From positions 1 through 64,000 of the forward strand of contig URCI01000004.1 of the NCBI GenBank assembly GCA_900546345.1: DNA of 64,000 nucleotides. Reading direction: 5' to 3'. The DNA comes from an uncultured Prevotella sp. (lineage in GTDB: Bacteria; Bacteroidota; Bacteroidia; Bacteroidales; Bacteroidaceae). A program made the translations under genes and the position numbers. This document shows positions 53,562 to 62,330 of the stretch, piece by piece (within the stretch, counting starts at the first letter, position 1; each line of letters begins with the position of its first letter). The notes beneath the pieces were generated by a model. It saw nothing but the letters and a program-made list of their open reading frames with translations. It made no database searches and was not told the DNA's origin.

Positions 53562-53602
53562 AAAAAGTGCAATGAGACGAGGGTCGTCTCATTGCACTTT
53601 TT
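53562..53602 (+). terminator. Terminator of the epimerase / PAP2 unit
   Basis: A perfect 19-bp stem (53562-53580 with 53584-53602), loop GGG, ending in five T residues. The A run on the other side makes it usable by the convergent permease gene as well. Confidence 0.92.
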
Positions 53603-53667
53603 ATGTTTGTACTGCTGCCAACTGCATTGTTGGCCTTGTAGGATCCACGTCCCTGGACAGGACGTCT

Positions 53668-54888
53668 TTATTTTCTAAGGCTTCGTCTCACCGGATACCA
53701 CACGGCCAGCCAACCCGTGGCAATGACCGTCAGGAAGATGATGAACACGTCGTCGTAGTGGACGCTCACCGGATAAGCATTGACGACAAACGTGCCGTCG
53801 CTGCTGCCCATCTTGACAAACCCATATTGCTGTTGCAACCAACAGAGAAGCAATCCCAAGAGAATGCCCAGGATCGCTCCAAAGAAACTGATCAGACGCC
53901 CCTCGAAAAGGAAGATGCGGCGGATCTGCTTGTCGGAGGCTCCAAGATTGCGCAGGGTGACGACATCGTCTTTCTTGTCGATAATCAGCATCGACAGAGA
54001 GCCGATGATGTTGAAACAAGCCACGATCAGGATGAAAGTGAGGAAGATATAGGCCATGAGCTTTTCCACCTTCATGATCTTGAACGTGTCGCTCTGCTGC
54101 TCAAAACGGTCTAAGACACGATACTTGTCACCCGCGAGTTTCTGCATCTGTGCCTTGACTCCTTCAAGGTCAGACCCTGGTTTCAGTCTCAGTTCCAAAG
54201 CCGACACCATACCTTGCTGGTTGAACAGATTCTGAGCAAACCCCAGACTGGTGATCATGTAGCTTTTGTCGTACTTACCCTGGTTAACGGAGAAAACCAC
54301 ACCGGGGGAGATGAGGGAATCAACGACAAAGCCCGACTGCGGGTCTGTCATGTCGAGCTGTCCTTCACGCTGAGGCGCATAGATCTTGAGATAGCCCTTC
54401 CAGCTGGCTCCCAGACCAAGTTTCTGTGCCAGACGTATGCCAGGAGTGCCATACTGCAAATTGGCCGTGTGGAGCTGAAATTGCCCGTCGCCATAGAGAA
54501 TCTCGGTGATATGGGTCAACTGCGGGAAGTTGTCATCCACACCTTTAATGGTCACCATGGCCTGTTTGCCGTCATAGATTGCCAACGCCATATCCTCTAT
54601 GGTGCCAGTCGCCACGCTGACCTGCGGGAGATGGCTGATCTTTGTGAGGATAGGATCATCAGCGGGTACGGTCTTGCCTTGAACAGGAACCACCTTCAAC
54701 TGTGGGTCGAAGTTAGTAAAGAAACCAGCCACCATGTCATGGAAACCATTAAACACGGACAAGACAATGACGAGCGCCATCGTTGCGACAGCCACGCCTA
54801 TGACTGAAATCAGGGAAATCACATTGATGGCGTGGGTTTTCTTCTTGGAGAAGAGATAGCGACGCGCCACAAAGAACGGAAAATTCAT
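53668..54888 (-). CDS. FtsX-like ABC permease (LolC/LolE type)
   Basis: The 406-residue inner-membrane permease has the FtsX/MacB layout: one N-terminal helix (NVISLISVIGVAVATMALVIVL region), a large periplasmic domain (about 60-265), and three C-terminal helices ending with FIIFLTVIATGWLAVWYPVRR. LolC/E proteins work with LolD to release lipoproteins for the outer membrane. I chose the ATG at 54888 (MNFPFFVARRYLFSKKK), the family start; the ORF extends 47 codons upstream into rbfA. It is the last gene of the envelope cluster. Confidence 0.9.
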   Translation of the reverse strand: MNFPFFVARRYLFSKKKTHAINVISLISVIGVAVATMALVIVLSVFNGFHDMVAGFFTNFDPQLKVVPVQGKTVPADDPILTKISHLPQVSVATGTIEDMALAIYDGKQAMVTIKGVDDNFPQLTHITEILYGDGQFQLHTANLQYGTPGIRLAQKLGLGASWKGYLKIYAPQREGQLDMTDPQSGFVVDSLISPGVVFSVNQGKYDKSYMITSLGFAQNLFNQQGMVSALELRLKPGSDLEGVKAQMQKLAGDKYRVLDRFEQQSDTFKIMKVEKLMAYIFLTFILIVACFNIIGSLSMLIIDKKDDVVTLRNLGASDKQIRRIFLFEGRLISFFGAILGILLGLLLCWLQQQYGFVKMGSSDGTFVVNAYPVSVHYDDVFIIFLTVIATGWLAVWYPVRRSLRK

Positions 54889-54895
54889 TGATCCT

Positions 54896-55234
54896 CTATT
54901 TCTTATTGAGCAACTCGTCGATATGGTCGATATAATCCAAACTGTCATCAAGGAAGAAGCGAAGCTCTGGAATGATGCGCAGCTGGTTGTGTACACGCCG
55001 CCCGAGCTCATAGCGTATGCTCTTCTCATTGCCCTTGATGTTGTTGAGCAACTCTTCAGACTTGGCCGAAGGGAAGATGCTCAGATAAGCCGTACAAATG
55101 CTTAGGTCAGGGCTGATGCGCACACGTGTGACGCTGACAAGGACACCGTGCATGGCACGTGTCTGGCTCTGGAATATCTCAGCCAGCTCCTTTTGAAGAA
55201 GCCGGGCTATGCGGTTCTGTCTTGTTTCTTGCAT
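54896..55234 (-). CDS. rbfA: 30S ribosome-binding factor A
   Basis: RbfA helps late maturation of the 30S subunit. The 112-residue KH-type protein has TRQNRIARLLQKELAEIFQ at the N-terminus, VSVTRVRISPDLSICTAYLSIF in the middle and RIIPELRFFLDDSLDYIDHI near the C-terminus. It lies 7 bp upstream of the permease gene and 22 bp downstream of murI. Confidence 0.94.
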   Translation of the reverse strand: MQETRQNRIARLLQKELAEIFQSQTRAMHGVLVSVTRVRISPDLSICTAYLSIFPSAKSEELLNNIKGNEKSIRYELGRRVHNQLRIIPELRFFLDDSLDYIDHIDELLNKK

Positions 55235-55256
55235 GACAATTGAATATTTGAAGTTT

Positions 55257-56141
55257 TTATCCTAATTCTATATGTTCTACCTGCACCTTCTCATGGAGGA
55301 AGATGGAGGCACTCTCCTTGAATTTCTCGGGATTCTCGGTCGTGAAGTAAGCCACGCGACCTCCTGTAGTCAGTCGCGAAGCCATGTCGGTATGACGCAG
55401 AAGATAGTCTTTGAGACTGCCGGCCACATACTCTCCCTGAGGCACAATACGCACGCCGGGCTGCACATACTTCAGAATCTTTGGCATCAGAAGCGGGAAA
55501 TGAGTGCAACCAAGAATGATCGTGTCGATCTGAGGGTCGAGCTGCATGAGTTGGTCAATGCGCTTCTTGACGAAATAATCGGCTCCGGGCGAGTCAGCCT
55601 CATTGTATTCCACGAGTGGCACCCAAAACGGACAAGCTTGCCCCGTCACCTTAATATTGGGCCAAAGCTTGGCGATCTCCATGTCATAGCTATGGCTCTT
55701 CACTGTGCCTTCGGTGGCCAACAGTCCCACATGACCATTGCGCGTGAGCTTGCCGATGATCTCTGCCGTAGGGCGAATGACGCCGAGCACACGGCGCTGA
55801 GGGTCCCAAAGGGGCAGATCGTTTTGTTGGATCGAGCGCAAAGCCTTTGCCGAGGCTGTATTGCAGCCCAGGATGACTAACTGGCAACCCATCTCAAAGA
55901 GCTTCTGCACGGCCTGGCGCGTGAACTCATAGACGACTTCGAAAGAACGGGGGCCGTAGGGGGCACGGGCATTGTCGCCAAGATAGATGTAGTCATAACG
56001 TGGCAACAACTGACGGATGCCATGAAGGATCGTCAACCCTCCATAGCCTGAATCGAAGATGCCTATTGGCCCGGGAGCAGCAGGAAGGGACACCTGGGCT
56101 GCCTCAGACGCTTTGTTTTGATGATCTGTATCTGTTTTCAT
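55257..56141 (-). CDS. murI: Glutamate racemase
   Basis: MurI supplies D-glutamate for peptidoglycan. The 294-residue protein has both catalytic cysteines, Cys93 in LGCNTASAKAL and Cys212 in LGCTHFPLL, with Asp30 in FDSGYGG and GDNARAPYG nearby. About 20 extra N-terminal residues precede the core, and a later start cannot be excluded. It lies 42 bp after the third ompH gene. Confidence 0.96.
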   Translation of the reverse strand: MKTDTDHQNKASEAAQVSLPAAPGPIGIFDSGYGGLTILHGIRQLLPRYDYIYLGDNARAPYGPRSFEVVYEFTRQAVQKLFEMGCQLVILGCNTASAKALRSIQQNDLPLWDPQRRVLGVIRPTAEIIGKLTRNGHVGLLATEGTVKSHSYDMEIAKLWPNIKVTGQACPFWVPLVEYNEADSPGADYFVKKRIDQLMQLDPQIDTIILGCTHFPLLMPKILKYVQPGVRIVPQGEYVAGSLKDYLLRHTDMASRLTTGGRVAYFTTENPEKFKESASIFLHEKVQVEHIELG

Positions 56142-56183
56142 CTCAATACTCCTTATCTAAATATGAGGAAAACCTTTCCGTCG

Positions 56184-56747
56184 TCATTTGACAGCCGAAA
56201 GCACATCGGCCGTAATGTCGATTCCCATCTCTGGATTAACAAAGGGCAACGCACCATTGTCGGTGTTGAGCACAAAGGCCAACCCTTTGGCATTGCCGAC
56301 CCGCTGGATGGCTGCTGCAAGCTTTTCACGCAAAGGCTGATAAGCATCTTGCTCGGCATTGCTGAGATATTGCTTGGCCTGTTCCTTGAAGGTCAGATTC
56401 TTCTTCATCAACTCCTGTAGCTCGGCCTGCCGCTTCTCACGGATTGACGGTGCAAAGGTGCTCTGTCCATCAAGAAACGCTTCGTACTTGACATTGAACT
56501 CATCCTCTACACGCTTCATCTCTGCATCGTATTTTGCCTTCAGATCGGCCAATGAGCGCTTGGCTTCTGCATAACCCGGCATGGCTTCCAATACGCTCTG
56601 ACAGCTCAGAAAACCATATCGAAACGAAGAAACAGACGGTCGGTCCTGCACCGCACCGGCTGTAGGTGGCACTGGCGACACTGAGCCCTGCGCAAAAAGC
56701 TGACTACCGCAAAGCAAGAAGAAAGCACAAAGTAACAAATGCTTCAT
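56184..56747 (-). CDS. OmpH/Skp-family periplasmic chaperone (third copy)
   Basis: A 187-residue exported protein with a signal peptide ending near LFAQG. The middle is a long charged coiled coil (PGYAEAKRSLADLKAKYDAE onward) typical of Skp, which holds unfolded outer-membrane proteins. It differs from its two neighbours by a proline-rich linker after the signal peptide (SPVPPTAGAVQDRPS). It is the last of three tandem paralogues downstream of bamA, with a hairpin just before it. Confidence 0.88.
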   Translation of the reverse strand: MKHLLLCAFFLLCGSQLFAQGSVSPVPPTAGAVQDRPSVSSFRYGFLSCQSVLEAMPGYAEAKRSLADLKAKYDAEMKRVEDEFNVKYEAFLDGQSTFAPSIREKRQAELQELMKKNLTFKEQAKQYLSNAEQDAYQPLREKLAAAIQRVGNAKGLAFVLNTDNGALPFVNPEMGIDITADVLSAVK

Positions 56748-56797
56748 GGTGTATATGATTATGGTATTGACAACACGATCCTAAAAAGACAACAAGA

Positions 56798-56829
56798 GGT
56801 GAGGGCATGCCACGTGGCGCACCCTCACC
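56798..56829 (-). terminator. GC-rich hairpin between the second and third ompH genes
   Basis: GGTGAGGG (56798-56805) pairs with CCCTCACC (56822-56829), and a GCCACGTGGC palindrome sits in between. On the minus strand a T-rich stretch follows, so it could be a partial terminator that lowers expression of the third ompH and murI. Confidence 0.55.
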
Positions 56830-56865
56830 CCAGCTCCTCGTCATGCCGAGGAAAGAGTGATGCCT

Positions 56866-57360
56866 TTATTTGATCTTATTGATCTCGGCCTGTACCTTGG
56901 CGGTCACGTCCTCGACATTTGTGCCTGTATAGACGGCTGCACCCTCTTCGAAGATGTAAGTGAAGCCGCCTGCCTTACCGACATTCTCAATGGCTTTACG
57001 CACCTTCTCGACGATAGGCTGCATCTTGTCTTGCTGTGCCTTCTGCAGTGCCTGCTGATTGTCGCTGTAGGTCTGCTGGATCTTCTGATAGAGCGTATTG
57101 AGCTCTTCCTCCTTCTGCTTTTGTGCAGTAGGGTTCATTGTGCTCTTTGCCTTATCATAAGCATCGCTCTGGCGCTTGAGTTCATCCTGCATGCTCTTCA
57201 AGTCATTCTCGTACTGTTTGGCCGTGGCCTGCAGTTCTCCATTGACTTTAGCAATTTCAGGCAGATTCTGCATGATGGTCTGTGTGTTGACCTTGCCGAA
57301 CTTCTGAGCGAAGGTAGCCAAAGGAGCCATCAGCATTAACATTAAAAGTAACTTTTTCAT
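56866..57360 (-). CDS. OmpH/Skp-family periplasmic chaperone (second copy)
   Basis: A 164-residue exported protein: signal peptide MKKLLLMLMLMAPLATFA, then FGKVNTQTIMQNLPEIAKVN and a coiled coil with NPTAQKQKEEELNTLYQKIQ, ending in a beta segment with AGGFTYIFEEGAAVY. This is the standard OmpH architecture. It lies 30 bp after the first copy. Confidence 0.93.
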   Translation of the reverse strand: MKKLLLMLMLMAPLATFAQKFGKVNTQTIMQNLPEIAKVNGELQATAKQYENDLKSMQDELKRQSDAYDKAKSTMNPTAQKQKEEELNTLYQKIQQTYSDNQQALQKAQQDKMQPIVEKVRKAIENVGKAGGFTYIFEEGAAVYTGTNVEDVTAKVQAEINKIK

Positions 57361-57390
57361 GGTTGATTGTTTTTATTGTTTTAATTATGT

Positions 57391-57948
57391 TTACTTTCCA
57401 TACCCCAGCTTTTGGAGCACCTCATCAGAGATATCGATCTTAGGCGAACCAAAGATGATGGCAGTGTCAGAAGCACGGTCGAGAACCAGACTATAACCTC
57501 GGAGCTCGGAGATGTCCTTTACCGCATTGTAAATCTCTTCCTGGATCGGCGTCATCAGGCTTTCGCGCTTCTTAAACAACTCTCCTTCAGGGCCGAAATA
57601 TTTCTGCTTGAGTTCTGCTGCCTCCTTTTCTTTCTGCATGATCTGCTCTTGCTTGTTTTTTTTCTGTTCCTGCGAGAGGAAGACCATCTCATTCTGATAA
57701 TTCTTGTACATGGTGGCGGCTTCGGTATTCAAAGCTTCCACCTCAGCCTGCCACTTCTTAGACACTTGGTTGAGTTGCTCGTTGGCACGCTCGTAAGCCG
57801 GAATGTTTTTCAGCACATAGTCCATGTCGACGAGCGCAAACTTCTGTGCATGTGCCTTGCTGACAGGCAAGAGAGAGAAGAGGCAGACGAGGAGGATGGC
57901 TCCAAGCTTACCCCAAACGTTTTTGAAAAACGTGTGCTTCATATTCAA
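57391..57948 (-). CDS. OmpH/Skp-family periplasmic chaperone (first copy)
   Basis: A 185-residue exported protein with a signal peptide ending near AHAQK, then FALVDMDYVLKNIPAYERAN and a long charged coiled coil (QEQKKNKQEQIMQKEKEAAE), and a C-terminal GYSLVLDRASDTAIIFG segment. Either the first Met or the one two codons later may be the start. A seven-copy 22-bp array begins 10 bp before its start codon and lies between it and bamA. Confidence 0.93.
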   Translation of the reverse strand: MNMKHTFFKNVWGKLGAILLVCLFSLLPVSKAHAQKFALVDMDYVLKNIPAYERANEQLNQVSKKWQAEVEALNTEAATMYKNYQNEMVFLSQEQKKNKQEQIMQKEKEAAELKQKYFGPEGELFKKRESLMTPIQEEIYNAVKDISELRGYSLVLDRASDTAIIFGSPKIDISDEVLQKLGYGK

Positions 57949-57957
57949 TTCTCCTAT

Positions 57958-58110
57958 TTTTTATAGAGGACTAACCTTGTTTTACAGAGGACTACCCCCG
58001 TTTGTACAGAGGACTAAGCTCATTTGTACAGAGGACTAAGCTCATTTGTACAGAGGACTAACCTTGTTTGTACAGAGGAATAACCTCGTTTTTATAGAGG
58101 GCTAACCTTG
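57958..58110. repeat. 22-bp tandem array, seven copies, between bamA and ompH
   Basis: Units start at 57958, 57979, 58001, 58023, 58045, 58067 and 58089 (spacings 21, then 22 five times). The consensus core is TACAGAGGACTAASCT. Copies 3 and 4 are identical over all 22 bp. The array lies in the 238-bp gap between the bamA stop and the ompH start, with no strong hairpin or T tract in it. Confidence 0.93.
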
Positions 58111-58186
58111 CGACGCTTTTCTTGTTTGTATGTTACAAGGTTCTCCCTCTTTTTTTACTTTTTTACCTTTTTACTTGAATGTCTTA

Positions 58187-60826
58187 TTAGAACTCCTGAC
58201 CGAGGACGAAGTGGAACTGGCTTCCGCCCTTGCTGCCCTGGTTGTCCTTGTCGAAGCCGTAAGCCCAGTCAATACCCATCAAGCCGACCATAGGCAGATA
58301 GATACGCACACCGACACCTGCCGAGCGTTTCATCTGGAAAGGATTGAACTTGCTCGTCTCTGTCCAGGCGTTACCACCCTCCACGAAGGTCAGTCCGTAG
58401 ATCGTCGTATTGCCCAACAGGAACGGATAGCGAAGCTCCAGCGACATGCGGTCGTAGGCATAGCCCTCTGAACCATAGGGCGTGAGCGATCCATTCTCGT
58501 AACCACGCAGTCCGATGGTCTCCTCTCCATAGGTGCTGGAATAGCCGCTCATACCGTCACCACCGACGTAGAACGTCTCGAACGGACTCTTCTTATACTT
58601 GTTGTAGCTGCCGAGGATACCAAATTCCACGCGCGTCATGAGCACGAAGCACTTCTGGGCGCTGTTGAGCGCGGTGAACGTGCGGGCCTTGAACTTCCAT
58701 TTGTTGTATTCTATCCAGCGGTATTTCTCCTGCTGCTCTCTGACGTAGTTGGCCGAGTATGGGTTTGTGGCCAGATTCTTATAATCCTTGCCATCCCACA
58801 AGCTCCATGGCGGAGTGAGTGTGACGCTGGCGGTGAACTCTGAGCCACGGCGTGGGAAGAGCTGGTTGTCGGTTGACGAACGGTTGAGGGCAATGCTCAG
58901 GTTGAGGTTGTTGCTGTTACCCGTGGTCATCAGATCAGAGAAATAGCGCCAGTTCTTCAGCATATAACGTGTAAACGAGAGCTCAAGTGAAAGATTGAAG
59001 TAGTCATCGGGCCAGCGCAAACGCTTACCCCAACCGAGGCTTACACCAAAGAGCTTGACATACTTGTCAGGATCATAGTAGTTCTCATAATTGCTATAGT
59101 TATATGAATAGCTATTATATCCATAGAGTGACTGCAGATAGCTGTTCTGCCATGCCGAGTTGTAGTAGTTGCTCGACACATCCGTCTGTTTGGAGTAGAA
59201 AGCTCCGACAGAGAACTGTATAGGACGCTTACCTCCAAACCAGTTGGTAGAATAACTGGTGTTATAGCTCTGGTAGTAGGAACCATTGGTCTGCACGCCG
59301 ATGGAGAGTTTCTCACCATCGCCAATAGGCATAATGCCCCGGTGCTCCTTGTTCTTGTTGAACAGGTTGGCCATGGAGAAGTTGTTGAGCGTCAATCCCA
59401 CGCGTCCGATGATACCGGTCTGTCCCCATCCCAAAGAGAACTCGATTTGGTCGTTGGACTTCTGCGTCAGGTTCCAGTTGATGTCCACCGTTCCGTCCTC
59501 AGCATTGGGCTTGACATCCGGTGTCACCTTCTCTGGGTCGAAGAATCCCATAGAAGCCAGCTCACGTGCGGAACGCATGAGGGCTTCCTTGGAGAAGAGG
59601 TCTCCCGGCTTGGTACGAAGCTCACGGCGCACCACATTCTCATAGAGTCGGTCATTGCCATTGATACGTACATGGCTCAGGTGAGCCTGCGGTCCTTCCA
59701 GCACACGCATCTCCAGATCAATGGAGTCGCCAACAATGTTTTGCTCGGCAGGATCGATGGATGAGAACACATAGCCATTGTTGTAGTAGAGGTTGGAAAC
59801 GGCATCGTCGTCATCTCTCAATCGCTTATTGAGGAGCTTTTGGTTATAGACATCGCCCTTTTTCATGCCCAACAGGTTGGAAAGGTATGCCGAGTTATAG
59901 ACCGTGTTGCCTACCCAATGGATGTTACGAATGTAGTATTTCTTGCCCTCATCTACTTTGATGTAGACATTGACATGTTTTGGATCGTTGTTCCACACAC
60001 TGTCCTTCAGGATAGCGGCATCACGGTAGCCCAGCTCATAGTATTTCTCAATGAGCTTCTCTTTGTCGGCTTTCCATCGCTCAGGTGTGAACTTCTTGGA
60101 TTTGAGGAAGGTAGAGAGTTTGCCGGCCTCATGGGTCTTGGCAAAGGCACCCTTGTGGAAGAGTCCGCCCTTGATTCTGAGGTTGCTCAGATGCTTGTTT
60201 CCCTCGATGTAGATATGCCGCACCTTGATCTTGTCCTTCTTGTCGATGATGACGTCGAGGATGACCTGGTTCTTACCAGTGACGTCGGGCCGCTGCTGAA
60301 TCTGTATATCAGCATTTTTGTAACCCTTGTCGTCGAAGTATTTCTTAGCAAGAATCTTGGCACGATCAATCATGTTTGGCGTGATCTGACCACCTTGCAG
60401 GATACCGAGTTTCTTCTCCATATCCTCTTTCTCGCTCTTCTTCAGTCCCACGTAATTAATGGTGGAGACACGCGGACGCGCCTTGAGAGAGATATGCAGA
60501 TAGATCTTATCACCCACGATAGAGTCTGCGGAGATCTTCACATCAGAGAAGAGACCGTGCTTCCAATAGCGTTTGACGGCCTCTGTGATTTCCGTGCCGG
60601 GCACCGAGATATGCTGTCCGACAGAGAGACCAGAGATGCCTGTAAGCATATAATCCTCATAACCGTCAATGCCGGAGACGTTGAAGCCTCCGATGACAAG
60701 GTCACGCGGCGTGCCGGCATAATTGATGTCGGGGTGTATGATCTGCTCCTGTGCCTGTATGCTGGCAACGACGGCCAAGGCAAGGCAGGTTGCCAAGACT
60801 TTTTTCTTATTATGATGCATCTTCAA
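58187..60826 (-). CDS. bamA: Outer-membrane protein assembly factor BamA
   Basis: BamA inserts beta-barrel proteins into the outer membrane. The 879-residue protein has a signal peptide ending near SIQAQ, five POTRA-like repeats (about 40-440, for example ISLKARPRVSTINYVGLKK, IRNIHWVGNTVYNSAYLS, HLSHVRINGNDRLYENVV), and a 16-strand barrel with the lid-loop motif GLRGYENGSL and a C-terminus ending in phenylalanine (FHFVLGQEF). It lies 17 bp after uppS and is followed by the 22-bp array and ompH. Confidence 0.96.
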   Translation of the reverse strand: MKMHHNKKKVLATCLALAVVASIQAQEQIIHPDINYAGTPRDLVIGGFNVSGIDGYEDYMLTGISGLSVGQHISVPGTEITEAVKRYWKHGLFSDVKISADSIVGDKIYLHISLKARPRVSTINYVGLKKSEKEDMEKKLGILQGGQITPNMIDRAKILAKKYFDDKGYKNADIQIQQRPDVTGKNQVILDVIIDKKDKIKVRHIYIEGNKHLSNLRIKGGLFHKGAFAKTHEAGKLSTFLKSKKFTPERWKADKEKLIEKYYELGYRDAAILKDSVWNNDPKHVNVYIKVDEGKKYYIRNIHWVGNTVYNSAYLSNLLGMKKGDVYNQKLLNKRLRDDDDAVSNLYYNNGYVFSSIDPAEQNIVGDSIDLEMRVLEGPQAHLSHVRINGNDRLYENVVRRELRTKPGDLFSKEALMRSARELASMGFFDPEKVTPDVKPNAEDGTVDINWNLTQKSNDQIEFSLGWGQTGIIGRVGLTLNNFSMANLFNKNKEHRGIMPIGDGEKLSIGVQTNGSYYQSYNTSYSTNWFGGKRPIQFSVGAFYSKQTDVSSNYYNSAWQNSYLQSLYGYNSYSYNYSNYENYYDPDKYVKLFGVSLGWGKRLRWPDDYFNLSLELSFTRYMLKNWRYFSDLMTTGNSNNLNLSIALNRSSTDNQLFPRRGSEFTASVTLTPPWSLWDGKDYKNLATNPYSANYVREQQEKYRWIEYNKWKFKARTFTALNSAQKCFVLMTRVEFGILGSYNKYKKSPFETFYVGGDGMSGYSSTYGEETIGLRGYENGSLTPYGSEGYAYDRMSLELRYPFLLGNTTIYGLTFVEGGNAWTETSKFNPFQMKRSAGVGVRIYLPMVGLMGIDWAYGFDKDNQGSKGGSQFHFVLGQEF

Positions 60827-60843
60827 AGAATTGTCGTTTGTGA

Positions 60844-61608
60844 TTATATGTTATCCTCGGTACTCTCTTCCACTTGTTGCTCGGTTTTGCCGAAGCGCCG
60901 TTGGCGTGACTGATAGCTGAGGATGGCTTTGCGCAGGTCTTCTTCAGAAAAGTCGGGCCAATAGGTGTCACAGAAGTAAAGTTCGCTATAGGCGATCTGC
61001 CAAAGCAGGAAGTTGCTGATGCGCAGCTCGCCACCTGTGCGGATCAGCAAGTCGGGATCAGGCATGAAACTCGTCTGCATGTGCTCGTTGATGAGGTCTT
61101 CTGTGATATCAAAGCTTTCGACATGCTGTCGTCCGATACGCCAAGGACGTGTGCGCTCCTCGATAATGTCCTTCACAGCCTGGGTAATTTCCCAACGTGA
61201 GGAATAGCTCAGTGCCACGACCATAGTCATGGCTTGATTGTCTTTGGTGTGCTCTTCTGTTTCCCGAAGTTTCTGCTGCACTTCGTCAGGAAGGCGCTTG
61301 ATATCGCCAATGACTCGAAAACGCACATTGTTCTTCATGAAGATTTCATCTTCGAGAGACGTCAGCACGAGTCCCATCAACGCGTGAATCTCAGTGGCAG
61401 GACGGTTCCAGTTCTCTGTGGAGAAGGTGTAGAGTGTGAGATATTTCACCCCCAGGCGAACACACTCCGAGGTGATGCGGCGCACCGTCTCCACTCCGGC
61501 CTGATGGCCATAGGAGCGGTCTTTGCCTCGCTCAGTAGCCCAACGTCCATTGCCATCCATAATAATGGCAATGTGCTGTGGAATCCTTGTCATATCGAGT
61601 TCTGCCAT
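60844..61608 (-). CDS. uppS: Isoprenyl transferase (undecaprenyl diphosphate synthase)
   Basis: This cis-prenyltransferase makes the C55 lipid carrier for peptidoglycan and O-antigen. The 254-residue protein has the catalytic Asp18 in IAIIMDGNGRWA, the GHQAGVETVRRI segment, TLYTFSTENWNRP and the C-terminal LLIRTGGELRISNFLLWQ. It starts 2 bp before the stop of the DUF6089 gene ahead of it and lies 17 bp before bamA. Confidence 0.96.
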   Translation of the reverse strand: MAELDMTRIPQHIAIIMDGNGRWATERGKDRSYGHQAGVETVRRITSECVRLGVKYLTLYTFSTENWNRPATEIHALMGLVLTSLEDEIFMKNNVRFRVIGDIKRLPDEVQQKLRETEEHTKDNQAMTMVVALSYSSRWEITQAVKDIIEERTRPWRIGRQHVESFDITEDLINEHMQTSFMPDPDLLIRTGGELRISNFLLWQIAYSELYFCDTYWPDFSEEDLRKAILSYQSRQRRFGKTEQQVEESTEDNI

Positions 61609-61610
61609 AT

Positions 61611-62312
61611 CTAAAATTCTTTATTGCATGTTGTACATTTGGGTGCAAAGCAGTAAGTGAGTGTCGCTTGCAGCAGTGAGTAGCAATCGGTGTTTTTAAA
61701 CAGTCCGCTGCTTTTGATGTGATAGGGATCTTTCACCCCGTCAAGTTCGTCACACTGCGCAAAGTGAATGGACCATTCCAATCCAACGTTCACCCGTTCA
61801 CCCACTTTGTATTTCATTCCGAAGCCTACGGGCAGGTTGAAAGCGACCTTGCCTTTTTTGGATCCTTCGTTCTGTTTCACATCAGCATAGGTCATACCCA
61901 GCCCGGCAAAGACAAATGGCGTCAACCGCTTGGCGCCTCTATAATCCCGGCCAGTGCCATAGGGCCAAAAATTCAGTTCATAGAGCACGGAGGCATCGTA
62001 GAGAGAATTCTTAAACCTATAGACCTGACTGTCATAGTCGGGATAATAGGTCTCCACATCGGCCGAGGAACCCTTCATCGTACCTTTGGTCACATGAAGC
62101 CGCAATGCCATGTAGGGATTGAAGACATATCGCCCCATCAATGACACAGCGGGCTGAAGATCTTTCGTCACATTGCCGTTGAAATCTCCTAAATAGCCCA
62201 TCATGCCTGCTCCGACTCCTACTTCAAGTCGGTATTCGCTGTCATCCTGTGCCATGGAAGGAATTGCCATCATGGTCAGTAAGACAAGAGAAGCGAACCT
62301 CCGCACCTTCAT
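61611..62312 (-). CDS. DUF6089 family outer-membrane beta-barrel-like protein
   Basis: A 233-residue exported protein with a signal peptide ending near SMAQ and a body of alternating beta strands (YRLEVGVGAGMMGYLGDFNG, YMALRLHVTKG, GLGMTYADVK, VNVGLEWSIHFAQCDELDG). The CDELDG segment and the location beside uppS and bamA match the family in Bacteroidales. The C-terminus has a CTTC pair. I chose the ATG at 62312; a GTG two codons upstream is possible. Role unknown, probably structural or linked to barrel assembly. Confidence 0.85.
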   Translation of the reverse strand: MKVRRFASLVLLTMMAIPSMAQDDSEYRLEVGVGAGMMGYLGDFNGNVTKDLQPAVSLMGRYVFNPYMALRLHVTKGTMKGSSADVETYYPDYDSQVYRFKNSLYDASVLYELNFWPYGTGRDYRGAKRLTPFVFAGLGMTYADVKQNEGSKKGKVAFNLPVGFGMKYKVGERVNVGLEWSIHFAQCDELDGVKDPYHIKSSGLFKNTDCYSLLQATLTYCFAPKCTTCNKEF

Positions 62313-62330
62313 ACGCACGCAATTGGGGGA

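Noticed and set aside
54889..55029. 47-codon N-terminal extension of the FtsX-like permease
   Set aside because: It lies inside rbfA in another frame, and the permease family begins at the MNFPFFVARRY start.
56809..56818. GCCACGTGGC palindrome between ompH genes
   Set aside because: It shares CACGTG with parS-like sites but not the flanks; it is better explained as part of a terminator-like hairpin.
57958..58110. CRISPR array
   Set aside because: Units follow each other without spacers, are only 22 bp long and drift in sequence; no cas genes are present. The same applies to the other arrays.
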